From positions 143,085 to 207,084 of the forward strand of contig JAEINU010000002.1 of NCBI GenBank assembly GCA_016342685.1: a stretch of 64,000 nucleotides of DNA, in the 5' to 3' direction. Source of the stretch: Bacteroidales bacterium (lineage in GTDB: Bacteria; Bacteroidota; Bacteroidia; Bacteroidales; UBA12077). A program made the position numbers and the translations under genes. Positions 62,111 through 64,000 of the stretch are shown piece by piece. Below the pieces are notes generated by a model that searched no databases, was not told the DNA's origin, and saw nothing but the letters and a program-made list of their open reading frames with translations. Numbering within the stretch: the first letter of the stretch is position 1; each line of letters begins with the position of its first letter.

Positions 62111-63784
62111 CTAAAAATTAATATTGTACTGTATACTACCATAAATTTCGTTGTAATTCTGCGCTAGCACCCCATTACCATTATAGGTATTGTTTGAAAT
62201 ATTAAAGCTTAAACTCCCCATTTTTCCTACATTATAACTTGCATTTACCCGAAAAACAAATTGTTTATTACTTTCGGTTACTTTAATAAAATTAGCACCC
62301 ACACTCGCTGATGCGCTTAATTTATTATTAAAAAAACGCCTGCTTATTGTTTCACTTACATGATAAATTCGTGATGTTATGGTGGGCAACTCCGTGCTAT
62401 TGTATAATGCAGTTGTTGCAAATGATAATGAACTTACATACGAAAGCGAGTGTACCAAGTAAACCGAATTGGTATGGTTATTTGAAATGGATTGTGTATA
62501 AACATTTTTATCGGAAACATCCTGATAAGAATAAGTTGCGATAAGATTATTTGTACCACCAAAGCCCTGAAAAAACAATCGTGGTGAAATAGAAAACGAA
62601 TTAAAAACATTCGATAACCTTAATGTATCATATTTATGTCCCGATTCAATTTGATTTTTATTGTAATTCACATCGATTCCAAAGGTTTTATTTACTTGAT
62701 AATTCGCCGCAATAAATCCTGTAAATCGACTTGTTGTCGATAATTTTTGATCTTGCAAGTTATTATACCGAATACCTACTTTCGATCGAATATTCAATTT
62801 ATTCTTTATTAATCGCAAACTTGGAGCTACATTGAACTCCACTAAATCGTTTGGCAAAAGTGCGTAACCCAATGTTCTATACCCCGGTCCTATCCATCGT
62901 GATGATAAATTTACAGACCAAAACTTTGATGGTTTTATATTGATATTCACTTTTGCTGCGGCATCAACTTTAGTTGAAAAGTTTGGAGTAAATAAGTACG
63001 AAGAAATAGAAATATCATCGACTTCTTGCGCTCCCATATCACTCGAAAATGCCGACATTCCAAGTTCGCCCCTTACATTTAAGGCTTTTCCTAACCGAAC
63101 TCCAAAATCAATTGACCCAACTAGATTTTCATTTGGAGCAACCAATACAGAATCGCTTTTTATAGATGCTGAATCATCTTTTGCATGAAAAACATTTAGA
63201 TTAAAAAAGCTCTTCGACATGTTTCCATATCCTAAGGAAACACCATAAACATTTTGTTTATAAACTTCAGGAGCAAAACTGACTTTGTTTGGCTCCACTG
63301 CTTGACGAGATCGACCATAAAAAGCTTTTAATCGAAAATCACCTGGTGTTAATTCTATTCCACCACCTAAAACTCTTAGATCTCCAAAAGTAAAATCAGA
63401 AATTCGAGTTGAAAAATACCCCCCATGCAAGGTTAGCCAATCTGTTAAACGCGGACTTATACCAAACTGATTGAAAGGTTGCTGAAAAGCAGTTTGTTGC
63501 GTGGAATAATAAAACTCAAAAGGTAAATCGACTTGATTAAACAAACTGATGTTTGCTCTAAAGATTCCTGTAAAAAGATTCCCCGGTTGTCTAGGATCTA
63601 TTCCACTTGATGAATAAAAATTATCGGACAAATTAGCTGAGCCATTAAACGTAATGTTTTGATTATTTTCTTGTGCAAACAAAGTGTGTACAAAAGCAGT
63701 CGACAAAATTGTAATCAAAAGTAAAAGCCTTAAACTAGCCTTTACTCCTGATTCTTGTTTGTATAATCTGTTATCAAAAACCAT
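62111..63784 (-). CDS. outer-membrane beta-barrel protein of unknown function
   Basis: 557 residues. The signal peptide (about 15-38) follows a basic start and ends H-T-L-F-A-Q. The mature protein is a chain of amphipathic strands: S-L-G-Y-G-N-M-S-K-S-F-F-N-L-N-V-F, W-S-V-N-L-S-S-R-W and G-I-D-V-N-Y-N-K. It ends in Q-Y-N-I-N-F, the expected aromatic end of a barrel, with about 18-24 strands. It is preceded by a purine-rich A-A-G-G-A-A-G tract 4 bp before the ATG, an unusually good Shine-Dalgarno-like signal for this window. Next to it are a partial gene upstream (15 bp) and an FN3 protein downstream. Confidence 0.8.
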   Translation of the reverse strand: MVFDNRLYKQESGVKASLRLLLLITILSTAFVHTLFAQENNQNITFNGSANLSDNFYSSSGIDPRQPGNLFTGIFRANISLFNQVDLPFEFYYSTQQTAFQQPFNQFGISPRLTDWLTLHGGYFSTRISDFTFGDLRVLGGGIELTPGDFRLKAFYGRSRQAVEPNKVSFAPEVYKQNVYGVSLGYGNMSKSFFNLNVFHAKDDSASIKSDSVLVAPNENLVGSIDFGVRLGKALNVRGELGMSAFSSDMGAQEVDDISISSYLFTPNFSTKVDAAAKVNINIKPSKFWSVNLSSRWIGPGYRTLGYALLPNDLVEFNVAPSLRLIKNKLNIRSKVGIRYNNLQDQKLSTTSRFTGFIAANYQVNKTFGIDVNYNKNQIESGHKYDTLRLSNVFNSFSISPRLFFQGFGGTNNLIATYSYQDVSDKNVYTQSISNNHTNSVYLVHSLSYVSSLSFATTALYNSTELPTITSRIYHVSETISRRFFNNKLSASASVGANFIKVTESNKQFVFRVNASYNVGKMGSLSFNISNNTYNGNGVLAQNYNEIYGSIQYNINF

Positions 63785-63799
63785 TTTACTTCCTTTTAA

Positions 63800-64000
63800 T
63801 TAGTAAATAAATGTTTTATTGATAATTGTATTATTTTCATCTACTCCTAAACATCCCCTATAATTATAGTAGAATTTTAAAGGATAATTGCCTCTAAGCA
63901 TCGGAACATAATCGGTATGAATTATGGAGTTTAACCTGCCAGATTCGTAATCTGATTTTGAAATATACCACCTCGACAATATATATGCTGCCTTATTCCT
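63800..64000 (-). CDS. C-terminal end of an unidentified protein (partial)
   Basis: An open frame runs on the minus strand from the window edge to a TAA at 63800-63802. It gives about 66 residues, including S-R-W-Y-I-S-K-S-D-Y, P-M-L-R-G-N-Y-P-L-K-F-Y-Y and the end N-K-T-F-I-Y. The 5' part lies outside the window. The aromatic-rich strands suit an exported protein. It ends 15 bp before the start of the barrel protein gene and is probably the upstream member of that operon. No family is recognised from this fragment. Confidence 0.65.
   Translation of the reverse strand, partial: RNKAAYILSRWYISKSDYESGRLNSIIHTDYVPMLRGNYPLKFYYNYRGCLGVDENNTIINKTFIY

Noticed and set aside
1-64000. CRISPR arrays, prophage or integrative element
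   Set aside because: No regularly spaced direct repeats, cas genes, integrase, terminase or phage structural genes; the only repeats are short inverted elements and the duplicated tRNA unit.

Overview
The window is AT-rich chromosomal DNA that looks like a Bacteroidota genome, most likely class Bacteroidia. The evidence is the promoter type (TTTG, about 19 bp, then TAnnTTTG; complete copies before both tRNA-Asp genes at 34998 and 35261), an ECF sigma/FecR/STN-type TonB receptor locus, a PorP/SprF-like outer-membrane protein, DUF3857-transglutaminase proteins and SiaB/SiaC regulators. A marine relative of Marinifilaceae or Prolixibacteraceae is plausible, but the sequence alone does not settle it. 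I see no prophage, integrase, CRISPR array or intact insertion sequence. Three short inverted-repeat elements (38246, 40970, 57438) are the only mobile-looking DNA.

Layout. 0-3.7 kb: a compact acyl-chain biosynthesis operon (thioesterase, two crotonase-fold proteins, an AcpS-like protein that lacks its metal ligands, and a KAS III-like synthase cut by the window edge), divergent from an O-methyltransferase; probably one edge of a secondary-metabolite cluster. 3.8-12.3 kb: PAS histidine kinase, OsmC, MATE pump, then a lipoprotein/secreted protein/TerB-FHA-ABCG transporter operon. 12.3-23.7 kb: housekeeping genes (THUMP rRNA methyltransferase, nicotinamide riboside uptake and kinase, CtpA-type protease, guaA, rnz, rpsA) mixed with partner-switch signalling parts: SiaB kinase, two SiaC proteins, a STAS protein and a lone receiver. 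rpsA, the STAS gene and rnz appear co-transcribed, and a terminator-like hairpin lies inside the start of rnz.

23.8-35.5 kb: a nucleotide-sugar operon (UDP-xylose synthase type, rfbA, rfbC, rfbD, with no rfbB), phosphohexomutase, YjbQ, selD, a CDF zinc exporter, a RecD-like helicase, DUF3822-rsmD, and two tandem tRNA-Asp units each with its own promoter and terminator. 36-43.7 kb: a LytS/LytT-type two-component pair next to a CotH / VTC-polyphosphate polymerase / DUF4956 / DUF2490 set. Its sensor has an arginine/proline/glutamine-rich loop in the predicted periplasm.

43.8-50.5 kb: an iron-uptake-like signalling operon (ECF sigma, FecR, STN-TonB receptor, second FecR) divergent from a PepSY membrane protein. 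50.5-57.4 kb: a PKD lipoprotein and PorP-like cluster, then two tandem DUF3857 proteins of which only the second keeps the transglutaminase catalytic residues. 57.4-64 kb: a MITE-like element, a small RHH/J-domain operon, an M64 metallopeptidase lipoprotein, and an FN3 protein with an outer-membrane barrel, ending in a second gene cut by the window edge.
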